Positions 20,085 to 28,427 of a stretch of 64,000 nucleotides of DNA are shown in pieces; positions within the stretch are counted from its first letter, which is position 1; each line of letters begins with the position of its first letter. Under the pieces are notes generated by a model that was not told the origin of the DNA, did no database searches, and saw nothing but the letters and a program-made list of their open reading frames with translations. Origin of the DNA: an uncultured Acidobacteriia bacterium (GTDB lineage: Bacteria; Acidobacteriota; Terriglobia; Bryobacterales; Bryobacteraceae); NCBI GenBank assembly GCA_903909435.1, contig CAIVVT010000001.1, forward strand, positions 1 through 64,000. The letters are read 5' to 3'. Both the position numbers and the translations under genes were made by a program.

Positions 20085-20161
20085 GAACCGAAAATGGGGG
20101 TGACGCAGTCGGATGCGCGCCTCGATGAACGGGGGCTGGAGAGCCGCCCCACATTGATGAT

Positions 20162-20656
20162 CTAGGCGTGGGCACCGATGGTGCGCGTGGACGAGAACGC
20201 GAGCACGCGCGGCGTCACCAGGTCGCACCAGTCTTCCACTTTCAACCGGATGACATCGTGATGCGTGCCGGCGTTAAACGAGATCGCATCTTCCGCCATG
20301 AGCAACCCGTCGCAGTAGACCGGTATGTCGTAGAGCGTGCCGTTGCCCATGGGCGGCATCGCGCCCAACTCGCAATCGGGGAACAGCCCTGCGACTTCCT
20401 GCTCCGTGGCGAGGCGCAGATGCGCGCAGCCAAACGAGTGGCGCAGGTCTTCCAGATTGACGGCGCGGTCGGCCGGTAAGACGGCCATCGCATACCCGTC
20501 CTCAAAATTGACGATCACGGTTTTCGCGAATCTGCGGGCTGGCACGTGGTCCGCCTGAGCGGTTTCCCTGGCGGTAAAGCTGAGCGGATGGACATCATGC
20601 CGGTACCAGCACCCGCGCATCTCGAGGAATGTACTAAGACGATCAAGCAGGCTCAT
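20162..20656 (-). CDS. YbaK/ProX-family aminoacyl-tRNA deacylase-like protein
   Basis: A 164-residue member of the YbaK/EbsC fold, whose characterised members hydrolyse mischarged tRNAs (for example Cys-tRNAPro or Ala-tRNAPro). Motifs are TARETAQADHVPARRFAKTV (the conserved Lys is in FAKTV), VNLEDLRHSFG, ELGAMPPMGN and FNAGTHHDVIRL. It stands alone, not fused to a prolyl-tRNA synthetase. The exact substrate tRNA is unknown. Confidence 0.85.
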   Translation of the reverse strand: MSLLDRLSTFLEMRGCWYRHDVHPLSFTARETAQADHVPARRFAKTVIVNFEDGYAMAVLPADRAVNLEDLRHSFGCAHLRLATEQEVAGLFPDCELGAMPPMGNGTLYDIPVYCDGLLMAEDAISFNAGTHHDVIRLKVEDWCDLVTPRVLAFSSTRTIGAHA

Positions 20657-20810
20657 AATCAGCCTCCTTTTGTTGAGTCGAGCATACCTCGCTCTCCGCC
20701 CGGATGGAAGGAGATTCGGAGCCGCACCGGACCCAATGCCGGCTGGCTGCGGCGGCCTGCGGAAGGGCCCCGGTCATCCCGTGCGGGCGCGTGTAAGAAT
20801 TGTACGGTAA

Positions 20811-21905
20811 GTGCCCACCCCAAGGATGCGTATCCTGGCGGCTTTCGCCGCGTCCGCCGTGCTCTCCTGGCCGTCGCAGCTCCAGGTGACGCCGCAGCAC
20901 GCGGGCAGCATCGCGGCGCTGGTCGAAAGACACGTCGCGGCGAAGCAATCCACCGCCGTGTCGGTTGCGGTTTACACGGGCCAACTGCCGATCTGGACCC
21001 GCGCGTGGGGCAAGTCCGACGTTGAAAACGACGTGGCGGCGACGCCCCGTACGATGTTCCGGCTGGCGTCGATCTCGAAGCCATTCACGGCCACGGCAGC
21101 CATGCGCCTGGTCGAAATGGGCAAGCTGAAGCTCGACGTGCCGGTCCAGAAGTATCTGCCGCAGTTCCCCAAGAAACGCTGGCCCGTCACGCTGCGGGAA
21201 CTGCTCTGCCACCAGGCGGGAATCCGCCATTACCGGGGCGAGGAATTGCAAAGCACGCGCCACTATTCGGGTGTGACCGGGGCGTTGGAGATGTTCGCGA
21301 AGGACCCCCTGCTGTTCGAGCCCGGCACCCGCACGTTTTACTCATCCTACGGTTTCAATCTGGTTGGGGCGGTGATCGAGTCCGTGACTCACCACCCGTA
21401 TACCGAATTCATCCACGACGAGGTGCTGGTTCCCGCGGGCATTGAAGATATGCGCCCCGACGACGTGTTCGCGATCATTCCGCATCGCGCCAGCGGCTAT
21501 CGTCTGCGCAGCGACGGGCAGTTGGAGAACTGCGGCCTGGCCGATACCAGCTACAAGATCCCTAGCGGCGGCTGGGTGGCTACGGCGGAGGATGTCGTGC
21601 GTCTGGCGCGGGCCCTGATGCGGGGCAGGATCCTCAAGGAAGAGACGCGCGATCTGATGTGGACGCCTCAGCGGCTAAAGAACGGAAACGAGACCGGATA
21701 CGGGCTCGGCTGGGTGATCAGCGATGAGCATGGATTGCGCGTGATCGAGCACAGCGGCGGCCAGCAGGGCAGCAATACGCACGTCATGCTTTCGGTTGAG
21801 AAGAACATCGCCGTTGCCGTTCTGACCAACCTCGAAGACGGCGGCGCGAAGCGGCTGGCTACCGACATAATGCTGTCGCTGGTGGGCGGCACCTCGACCC
21901 GCTGA
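20811..21905 (+). CDS. Secreted serine hydrolase of the beta-lactamase (class C/PBP) family
   Basis: A 364-residue protein with an N-terminal signal-like segment (MRILAAFAASAVLSWPS). The catalytic SxxK is RLASISKPFTA, a second motif is TFYSSYGFN, and the third, in the KTG position, is IEHSGGQQG. This pattern is that of beta-lactamase-like esterases and D-aminopeptidases (LACTB group) rather than true resistance enzymes. The GTG at 20811 is used; an in-frame ATG at 20826 is an alternative start. Confidence 0.85.
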   Translation: MPTPRMRILAAFAASAVLSWPSQLQVTPQHAGSIAALVERHVAAKQSTAVSVAVYTGQLPIWTRAWGKSDVENDVAATPRTMFRLASISKPFTATAAMRLVEMGKLKLDVPVQKYLPQFPKKRWPVTLRELLCHQAGIRHYRGEELQSTRHYSGVTGALEMFAKDPLLFEPGTRTFYSSYGFNLVGAVIESVTHHPYTEFIHDEVLVPAGIEDMRPDDVFAIIPHRASGYRLRSDGQLENCGLADTSYKIPSGGWVATAEDVVRLARALMRGRILKEETRDLMWTPQRLKNGNETGYGLGWVISDEHGLRVIEHSGGQQGSNTHVMLSVEKNIAVAVLTNLEDGGAKRLATDIMLSLVGGTSTR

Positions 21906-21953
21906 CACGGGAGTCCCGGTTGGACAATTCCCGATTCGCTGCACCCGCGGCGT

Positions 21954-22619
21954 CTACTTGCGGGTCCCGTGGAAGAAGAACTCGCCCAACCCGATGGTGA
22001 AGATGAAATTGCCGTAAAGTGCGTGCTCGAGCGCGGCCATGGCCAGCGAGCCGGAAGTCAGATACGTGCGTGCGAAGAGCACGCCGCCCACGCCGCTTAG
22101 CAGCACGGAAATCCAATTCCCGAACACGATGTGGACGAAGGCGAATAGCCCCGCTCCGGCCAGGACCGCGCCGGAGCCCTGACCGATCAGACCCCGGTAA
22201 CGGTGGAAGAAGAAGGCGCGATAAAACACTTCCTGGGGGTACACCGAGAGCAGCGGGTAAAGCACCATCACGGCGATCCAGGCGACCGGCGTGCGCCGCA
22301 CGAGTACGAACAGGTGGTCGGGCAAAAAGAGCCAGACGCCGGCGCCGATCAGCGCACACAATCCCGCCGTGCGCACGAGGAGGAGTTTCCAACCCGAATA
22401 GACGGCGGGGAGATTCCACAGCCGCTGCGTGTCAAATGCCGGATCCCGACGCAAGAAGCGCCAGACCAGGCCGATGACCAGCAGCAGCAGCGCCAGCGGG
22501 TTGAACTGGCGGGGGATGACGCGGAGATAGAAAAGCAGCGGGACGACGACGAACAGCGCCGCCATCTCCGCTGCCAGCGTGAACTTTCGAACCAAGTGGA
22601 ACGCCGTCTTAGCCGGCAA
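21954..22619 (-). CDS. CPBP-family intramembrane glutamic/metallo-protease
   Basis: A 221-residue protein with about six membrane helices. The motif SVYPQEVFYRAFFFHRYR corresponds to the family EExxxR motif (with Gln in place of the first Glu), and FAFVHIVFGN and ALEHALYGNFIF carry the conserved histidines. Characterised members include the Rce1/abortive infection proteases. The gene overlaps the end of tpx by 11 bp, so the two are likely co-transcribed. The Q for E change may reduce or alter activity. Confidence 0.82.
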   Translation of the reverse strand: MPAKTAFHLVRKFTLAAEMAALFVVVPLLFYLRVIPRQFNPLALLLLVIGLVWRFLRRDPAFDTQRLWNLPAVYSGWKLLLVRTAGLCALIGAGVWLFLPDHLFVLVRRTPVAWIAVMVLYPLLSVYPQEVFYRAFFFHRYRGLIGQGSGAVLAGAGLFAFVHIVFGNWISVLLSGVGGVLFARTYLTSGSLAMAALEHALYGNFIFTIGLGEFFFHGTRK

Positions 22620-23115
22620 GCTCCTTCGCCTTGGCGATCACCGCATCGTACTTGGGGTGCTCGGCGACTTCGGGCACGTACTCGACGTACTGCAGGACGT
22701 TGTTGGCATCGACTACGAAGATCGCGCGGGACTCCACGCGCCAATCCTTGATCAGCGTTCCGAAATGCTCGCCGAAGCTGGCATATTTGTGATCGCTGAG
22801 CATCTTCACGTTGTCCACGCCGAAACTGTTGCACCAGCGGTTCTGGGCAAACGGCAGGTCCATGGAGACGTTGTAGAACGTGACGTTCGGCAGCTTCCCG
22901 GCCTCGTCATTGAACCGTTTGGTCTGCATGTCGCAAACCGGTGTATCGAGTGACGGCACTACGCTGAAAACGCGAATGCCGTGACCCGTCTTGTCTAATG
23001 TGACCTCTTGCAGGCCCTTGTCCACGGCGACAAAATCGGGAGCCTGATCGCCCACTTTCAACTCCGGCCCGGTTAAGTCCAGCGGACCGCCCTTAAAAGT
23101 CGTCTGTCTTGACAT
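22609..23115 (-). CDS. tpx: Thiol peroxidase
   Basis: A 168-residue atypical 2-Cys peroxiredoxin that reduces hydroperoxides with thioredoxin. The peroxidatic Cys is in VPSLDTPVCDMQT and the resolving Cys in NRWCNSFG. The ATG at 23115 (MSRQTTFKGGPLDL) gives the normal family length; a longer frame extends upstream but without similarity. It lies 44 bp from glpD on the same strand, with a family B-like GTGGGGCGGC copy between. Confidence 0.95.
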   Translation of the reverse strand: MSRQTTFKGGPLDLTGPELKVGDQAPDFVAVDKGLQEVTLDKTGHGIRVFSVVPSLDTPVCDMQTKRFNDEAGKLPNVTFYNVSMDLPFAQNRWCNSFGVDNVKMLSDHKYASFGEHFGTLIKDWRVESRAIFVVDANNVLQYVEYVPEVAEHPKYDAVIAKAKELAG

Positions 23116-23159
23116 GACGATAAGTTTAGCCGAAGCGAGGCAGCCCGTGTGGGGCGGCG

Positions 23160-24722
23160 CTACTCCGGCAGATACGACTCGGCCAAGCGATTGAAAGCGA
23201 GCACCTGCTCCGGCGCCCAGGCCTGATCGCGCCCCAATTCCGCCCGCATCAGCTCCGCCACGCGCGGTGCCATGGCTACGGCCGCTTTCGCGTTCAAAGT
23301 CAGTGCGCGCAGGCGTCTGGACAGGACGTCGGTCACACTGCGCGCCATTTCCTTGCGCACGGCCCACACCACCTGCGCTTCGATGTAAGGCAGTGCCGGA
23401 TCGAGTTGCGCACCCAGGGCGGGAGATTGGCGGATCAAATCCTCAATCGCGGTGGCGTCCGAGCCGTACACCGCGAGAGCCCCGAATTTGCTCGCATTCG
23501 CGTGGAAGCCATGGATGCGCAGCCGCCGGGTGACGCAGTCGCGCTCCTCCAGACCGGCGAGCAGCGAGGCTTGCGTGACGGCGTCCTCGGCCATCTTGCG
23601 GTAGGTGGTCCACTTGCCCCCGGCGACGCTCAGCAGGCCGTTGGTATCGACGTGAATCGTATGGTCGCGCGAAAGCTGGGCCGTGCTGCCCGCTCCGCCC
23701 GCCTTCACCAGCGGCCGAATGCCCGCCCACGCACTCAGGATGTCCTCGCGCTTCGGCGGACGGTCGAGATAGTCGCCGGCGGTCTCCAGGATGAATCCGA
23801 TCTCCTCTTCAAACGGGCGCGGCTCGGCTTCCACCGTTTGCACCGGCGTGTCGGTGGTGCCGACCAGCGTGTGCCCGTGCCAGGGAATGGCAAACATCAC
23901 CCGGCCGTCGCGCGTGTGCGGCACCAGGATGGCCGTCTGAGCCGACAGGAACGAGTGGTCGAAAACCAGATGCACCCCCTGGCTCGGCGCGATCATCGGC
24001 TGGACGTCTGCGGCGCCCATCCGCCGGATGTTGTCCGTGAAGGGACCCGTCGCGTTGATCACCACGCGGGCCCGGACCTCGTACTCCCGGCCGCTTTCTT
24101 CATCGCGCACCCGCGCCCCGTTCACGTATCCATCGGGACCCGAGAGCAACCCTTCCACCGGGCAGTGATTCACGACCGCCGCGCCCTGCGCCGCCGCCGT
24201 CATCAGCAGATGCACCAGCAGGCGGGCGTCGTCGAACTGGCCGTCGTAGTAAACCACGCCGCCGCGCAGCCCTTCCGTTTTCAGATTCGGCAGCCGCTCG
24301 AGCGTCTCGTCCTTGGACAATACGCGCGAGGCGCCGAAGCCGTAGCGCCCCGCCAGCAGGTCGTAGAGTTTCAACCCGACGCCGTAGAAGGGCGACTCCC
24401 ACCATTCGTAATTCGGGACGACGAAAGCCAGGTCGCTGACCAGGTGCGGTGCGTTTTCGCGCATGATCCCGCGTTCGTGGAGCGCGTCCATCACCAGCGG
24501 CACGTTGCCCTGCTCCAGGTAGCGCACGCCGCCGTGCACCAGCTTCGTGCTGCGGCTGGAAGTGCCCGAGCCGAAATCGCTGCGCTCGACCAGCGCGACG
24601 TCGTAGCCGCGGCTGGCCGCATCGAGCGCGATGCCCGCGCCCGTCGCGCCGCCGCCGATCACCAGGAAGTCCCACGCATCCCGCTCTTCACTGAGCCGCG
24701 CCAGCATCTCTTCACGACGCAT
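23160..24722 (-). CDS. glpD: Aerobic glycerol-3-phosphate dehydrogenase
   Basis: A membrane-associated FAD enzyme that oxidises glycerol-3-phosphate to dihydroxyacetone phosphate and passes electrons to quinone. Length is 520 residues. The FAD-binding motif is FLVIGGGATGAGIALDAA and is followed by SSRSTKLVHGGVRYLEQ. It lies downstream of glpK on the same strand, separated by a palindromic repeat, and the two genes form a glycerol catabolic unit. No glpF facilitator is seen. Confidence 0.96.
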   Translation of the reverse strand: MRREEMLARLSEERDAWDFLVIGGGATGAGIALDAASRGYDVALVERSDFGSGTSSRSTKLVHGGVRYLEQGNVPLVMDALHERGIMRENAPHLVSDLAFVVPNYEWWESPFYGVGLKLYDLLAGRYGFGASRVLSKDETLERLPNLKTEGLRGGVVYYDGQFDDARLLVHLLMTAAAQGAAVVNHCPVEGLLSGPDGYVNGARVRDEESGREYEVRARVVINATGPFTDNIRRMGAADVQPMIAPSQGVHLVFDHSFLSAQTAILVPHTRDGRVMFAIPWHGHTLVGTTDTPVQTVEAEPRPFEEEIGFILETAGDYLDRPPKREDILSAWAGIRPLVKAGGAGSTAQLSRDHTIHVDTNGLLSVAGGKWTTYRKMAEDAVTQASLLAGLEERDCVTRRLRIHGFHANASKFGALAVYGSDATAIEDLIRQSPALGAQLDPALPYIEAQVVWAVRKEMARSVTDVLSRRLRALTLNAKAAVAMAPRVAELMRAELGRDQAWAPEQVLAFNRLAESYLPE

Positions 24723-24765
24723 ACTTGACCTGCCTTACTACCCGCTGTCCGCCAAGCCTTCGGAT

Positions 24766-24858
24766 GTGGCGCACGCTTCAGCGTGCAGCGTCCACAATCT
24801 TGTCGACGTCCGTCGAATGCCGGCTGAGGCCTGCACGGCACGCTGAAGCGTGCGCCAC
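24766..24858. repeat. Long palindromic element, family C, copy 1
   Basis: Perfect 20-bp outer arms: GTGGCGCACGCTTCAGCGTG at 24766-24785 and its exact complement at 24839-24858. The interior has decayed compared with the copy at 41413-41514. It lies between glpK and glpD and could affect transcript processing between them. Confidence 0.9.
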
Positions 24859-24897
24859 AAAGTTGCTTCGCACGGCATCCGGCATACCTGTCTCCAG

Positions 24898-26388
24898 TTA
24901 TTCCAGCGCCCAGCCGCGCGACCGCTCCACGGCCCGCTTCCAGCGCGCCCGCGTCGCCCCCGCCTGTTCAGCCGGCATTTGCGGGACGAAGCGCCGGTCC
25001 GCGCGCCACTGCGACGAAATCTCGCCCATGCTCTTGTAGACGCCAGTCGCCAGTCCGGCCAGGTAGGCCGCGCCCAACGCCGTCGTCTCCGTCACCGCCG
25101 AACGCACGACCGGCGCCTGCAGGTAATCGGCCTGCATCTGCAGCAGCAGGTTGTTGCGGCAGGCCCCGCCATCGACGCGCAACTCTTTCAACTCCTGGCT
25201 GGCGTCGAGCTTCATGGCTTCGAGCAGATCGGCCGTCTGCAGCGCGATCGATTCCAGAGCGGCCCGCGCCACATGCGCGGCGGTGGTTCCGCGCGTGATC
25301 CCAAGCATGGCTCCGCGCGCGTACGGATCCCAGTGCGGCGCTCCCAGGCCGGCAAATGCAGGCACCAGGAATACCCCGCCGGAGTCGGGAACGCTGGCGG
25401 CCAACGCCTCGCTCTCCTCCGCCGACCGGATCAGCTTCAACCCGTCCCGCAGCCACTGCACCACCGCGCCGCCAATGAACACGCTGCCTTCCAAGGCGTA
25501 CTCGACCGGCCCGGCCGTCTTCCACGCAATCGTGGTCAGCAGGCGGTTTCTCGACATCACCGGAGTGGCGCCGGTGTTCTGCAGCAGAAAACAACCCGTG
25601 CCGTAAGTGTTCTTGCCCATGCCCGGGTCGAAACAGGCCTGCCCGAATAGCGCCGCCTGTTGATCGCCCGCCACGCCGGCAATCGGGAAAGGCCATCCGG
25701 CGAGCGGTGTGGACGCCTCGCCGAAGATGCCGCTGGACGCCTTCACCTCGGGCAGAAGAGCGCGCGGCACTCCCAGCAGTTTCAGCATCTCGGGATCCCA
25801 ATCGGCGGTCTCGAGGTTCAGCAGCAGTGTCCTGGAGGCGTTGGAGACGTCAGTCGCATGCACGCGGCCTTCGGTCAAGTGCCAGATCAGCCAACTGTCC
25901 ACGGTGCCGAAGGCCAGTTCACCGCGCTCGGCCCGCTCGCGCGCGCCGGGGACGTGGTCGAGAATCCAGCGGACTTTGGTCCCCGAGAAGTATGGATCCA
26001 GCAGCAGTCCGGTGCGGCGCTGCACTTCGGCTTCCGCGCCCGAGGCTTTCAGATCGGCACAGAAATCAGCCGTGCGCCGGTCCTGCCAGACGATCGCGTT
26101 GTAGACCGGTTCGCCAGTCTTGCGATCCCAGACGATCGTCGTTTCCCGCTGGTTGGTGATGCCCAGCGCGGCGACGTCCCGGGGAGCCAGGCCCGCCGAA
26201 CTCAACGCCTCCACGGCGACGGAAATCTGGGTGCTCCAGATCTCTCGCGGGTCGTGTTCCACCCACCCGGGCTGCGGGTAGATCTGTGTAAATTCGCGTT
26301 GAGCGATACCCGCAATCGTGGCATCGTCACGGAAGACAATCGCGCGGGATGACGTTGTCCCCTGATCCAAAGCGAGCAAGTAAGCCAT
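24898..26388 (-). CDS. glpK: Glycerol kinase
   Basis: Phosphorylates glycerol to glycerol-3-phosphate. The 496-residue length is typical. FGGY-kinase signatures are [15 protein letters not shown] at the N-terminus, [25 protein letters not shown] and the C-terminal [15 protein letters not shown]. It heads the glpK-glpD-tpx-CPBP gene series on the minus strand. Confidence 0.97.
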   Translation of the reverse strand: MAYLLALDQGTTSSRAIVFRDDATIAGIAQREFTQIYPQPGWVEHDPREIWSTQISVAVEALSSAGLAPRDVAALGITNQRETTIVWDRKTGEPVYNAIVWQDRRTADFCADLKASGAEAEVQRRTGLLLDPYFSGTKVRWILDHVPGARERAERGELAFGTVDSWLIWHLTEGRVHATDVSNASRTLLLNLETADWDPEMLKLLGVPRALLPEVKASSGIFGEASTPLAGWPFPIAGVAGDQQAALFGQACFDPGMGKNTYGTGCFLLQNTGATPVMSRNRLLTTIAWKTAGPVEYALEGSVFIGGAVVQWLRDGLKLIRSAEESEALAASVPDSGGVFLVPAFAGLGAPHWDPYARGAMLGITRGTTAAHVARAALESIALQTADLLEAMKLDASQELKELRVDGGACRNNLLLQMQADYLQAPVVRSAVTETTALGAAYLAGLATGVYKSMGEISSQWRADRRFVPQMPAEQAGATRARWKRAVERSRGWALE

Positions 26389-26535
26389 GGCACTTGCAAG
26401 TATGCCGCAACCGGATGGCCGCGTGGTGCACCGGTTCGGGCAGTCGTGGGGGTTTGACTCAGGGAGCAGGCGGGCTGAGGGAGGGGCCTGAAGTTCACGC
26501 GTGGGCGTCCATCCCGGAAACGGGGTTGGAGCGCG

Positions 26536-27447
26536 TTAGAGGCCAGCGGACTTTAGGAACTCCGCGGCGACTTCCGCCGGACGCCGTTTGCCCAGCGCGA
26601 CAGCCGCATTCATCCGCCGCATAGTCGAAGCGTCAAGTCTGCCACAGAGTCCATTCAACACTCCGCCCAGGGAAGGAAACTTCTCCAGCGTGGACGAGCG
26701 CACCAGAATCCCGGCCTCGTTGGCGGGAAACGCCTGCTTATCGTCCGCCAGCAGAGTGTAGTTGCCGGACTCGAGCCAACCGTCGGTGGCACTGGCCGCC
26801 ATCGCGTCCACCTGCAGGTTGTTGAGTGCGGTGTACGCTTGCGCCTGGTCGAGCAACTGCGGCGCGCCGCGCAGCGTGAGTTGGTAGGAACGCGCCAGCA
26901 GCGGGAGGCCGCAGTCGCATTGCTCGAAATCCCGGCTCGCGGCCAACCGGAAACCCTGCGGAGAACTTGCCAGCGCGCCGATCGTTGGCGCCTTCAACCT
27001 CTCGGCGAAAGCCCGGCGCGTGGCAAGCCCCGGTGTTGCTTCGAATCCCAAGGGACCGATCCATTCAATCTGAAACCGGGTGCGGTAGTTTTCCTTCACT
27101 TGCTCGCGCACGGCCAGCGATTCATTCGACGCAGGCAGGTGCAGGACACCGACCAGCGCAGTACCGGTGTATTCCGGGTAGATGTCGACGGCGTTGACGA
27201 CCAGGGCCTGGTGAGCGGCCTGCGTGCCAGCCAGCGTAGGGTGACGCAGCACTAAACCCGGCCCAAGCGATCGTTCGATGCGCTGAATGACAATTTCGGC
27301 CAGGATGGACTGCTCCACGGAGTTCTTCCAGCCAACCGTGATGTGCCGGTCTTCGCGGCGGACGCGGACCAGCAACAGGTAGGCGGCCGTGGCGATTCCG
27401 ACCGCCAGCAGGCCCACCAAAATGCGGCGGCGAGTCCTATGTCTCAT
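26536..27447 (-). CDS. Glycine betaine/osmoprotectant-binding protein (OpuAC family), orphan
   Basis: A 303-residue substrate-binding protein of the OpuAC/OsmF type. A single N-terminal membrane segment (ILVGLLAVGIATAAYLLLV) could be a signal anchor. Family features are VNAVDIYPEYTGTAL and LQVDAMAASATDGW, which match ligand-lobe motifs of quaternary amine binders. No ABC ATPase or permease is adjacent, so it must work with a distant transporter or have another role. The C-terminal ...RRPAEVAAEFLKSAGL is typical. Confidence 0.85.
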   Translation of the reverse strand: MRHRTRRRILVGLLAVGIATAAYLLLVRVRREDRHITVGWKNSVEQSILAEIVIQRIERSLGPGLVLRHPTLAGTQAAHQALVVNAVDIYPEYTGTALVGVLHLPASNESLAVREQVKENYRTRFQIEWIGPLGFEATPGLATRRAFAERLKAPTIGALASSPQGFRLAASRDFEQCDCGLPLLARSYQLTLRGAPQLLDQAQAYTALNNLQVDAMAASATDGWLESGNYTLLADDKQAFPANEAGILVRSSTLEKFPSLGGVLNGLCGRLDASTMRRMNAAVALGKRRPAEVAAEFLKSAGL

Positions 27448-27732
27448 GAAACTGGAGCAATGAAGACAGGAGTAGTGTGCGACAGAGTGATTCGAGCTAC
27501 GGCCCTGCGCTCATGAACGCCGCAAGGCACACCCCGAATCTCCCTCAGCCGCACCTCCTCCAGGCGCGCACACGACCGCCCATTTGTCGTGCGTGTGTTA
27601 ACTGACACCAACCGTACACTCACTCCGCGCAACCTGACCCAAGTCCGCCACTGCGATGCACCCAAGCACGGGATGACGCTCCTCAGGGCCATCTCGCAAT
27701 CAGTGGGACGCCGCAACCAGCGGGCGTTGCGA

Positions 27733-28233
27733 TCAGAGGCCGTTGACGCCAACGACTGCCGGTACCCTCTCAGGCAACTGGCGTGCGACCAGCGTCTTGA
27801 GAAAATCCGTCATGTCCGGTTCTTCTTTCAACAGGTCGTGGAGCGTGGTCCTCTGCAGGATTCCGTCGAGAGCCTGCTGGACGGTTCGCCAGAGCAGCCG
27901 CACCGAGCAATCGCCCGCGTGCGCGCAAGCCCGCTCCAACCCGGAATGGCGCGTGCAGAACTGCTCCGTGTAGAAACTCCCCCCCAACAATGAGAGGACC
28001 TCCGCCACAGACACTCGATCGGACGGGCGGGACAAGGTATATCCTCCTGCCTGTCCACGCACGCTGGCAACCAGCCCTCCGAGCCGGAGGATTCGCATTA
28101 ATTTCGCTACATTCGGGACCGATAATCCCTCTGCGCGACTGATTTCGGGGATACTGTGGCTTCTGCTCTCACCATGGCGGGCCATGTACAAGAGACACCG
28201 AAGGCCATACTCTTCCTGGGCGCTCAGTTTCAT
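27733..28233 (-). CDS. Rrf2-family transcriptional regulator
   Basis: A 166-residue winged-helix regulator of the Rrf2 family (IscR, NsrR, RsrR). The N-terminus MKLSAQEEYGLRCLLYMAR and the wing RGQAGGYTLSRP are diagnostic. Three cysteines, C93, C103 and C109 (in the segment from FCTRHSGLERAC to GDCS), are placed to bind an iron-sulfur cluster, so it may sense iron, NO or redox. Two palindromic sites lie upstream (28253-28298), shared with the divergent phosphorylase gene. Confidence 0.9.
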   Translation of the reverse strand: MKLSAQEEYGLRCLLYMARHGESRSHSIPEISRAEGLSVPNVAKLMRILRLGGLVASVRGQAGGYTLSRPSDRVSVAEVLSLLGGSFYTEQFCTRHSGLERACAHAGDCSVRLLWRTVQQALDGILQRTTLHDLLKEEPDMTDFLKTLVARQLPERVPAVVGVNGL

Positions 28234-28252
28234 ACGGTTATTCTAAGGCCTT

Positions 28253-28298
28253 TCTAATCAGATGAATAGAGAAAAATGCGTAGTGCATTCTAATTAGA
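28253..28298. promoter_or_regulatory. Two TCTAATTAGA-type palindromes between the Rrf2 and phosphorylase genes
   Basis: TCTAATCAGA at 28253-28262 and the perfect palindrome TCTAATTAGA at 28289-28298 are 36 bp apart centre to centre. Between them lies AATGC...GCATT. The A/T-rich region stands out in this high-GC window and lies just upstream of the Rrf2 start. Likely operators of the Rrf2 regulator; the assignment is inference. Confidence 0.6.
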
Positions 28299-28427
28299 TC
28301 ATTCGGATTACAAACTCTTTTATCAGGATACGCCTCCCCGCAACAGACCGCAATCCTACACAATGGATAGATCGAACTAGCCGCGAGCCTCGCTTTTGAG
28401 GCTCCGGAAGTGGGAGCAAATCGATCC

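Noticed and set aside
20826-21905. True class C beta-lactamase (antibiotic resistance gene)
   Set aside because: Although SxxK is present, the second and third motifs (YSS, HSG) fit beta-lactamase-like esterases or peptidases, not AmpC.
27444-27752. 102-codon minus-strand frame between the OpuAC and Rrf2 genes
   Set aside because: Arg-rich with no recognisable motif; probably non-coding.
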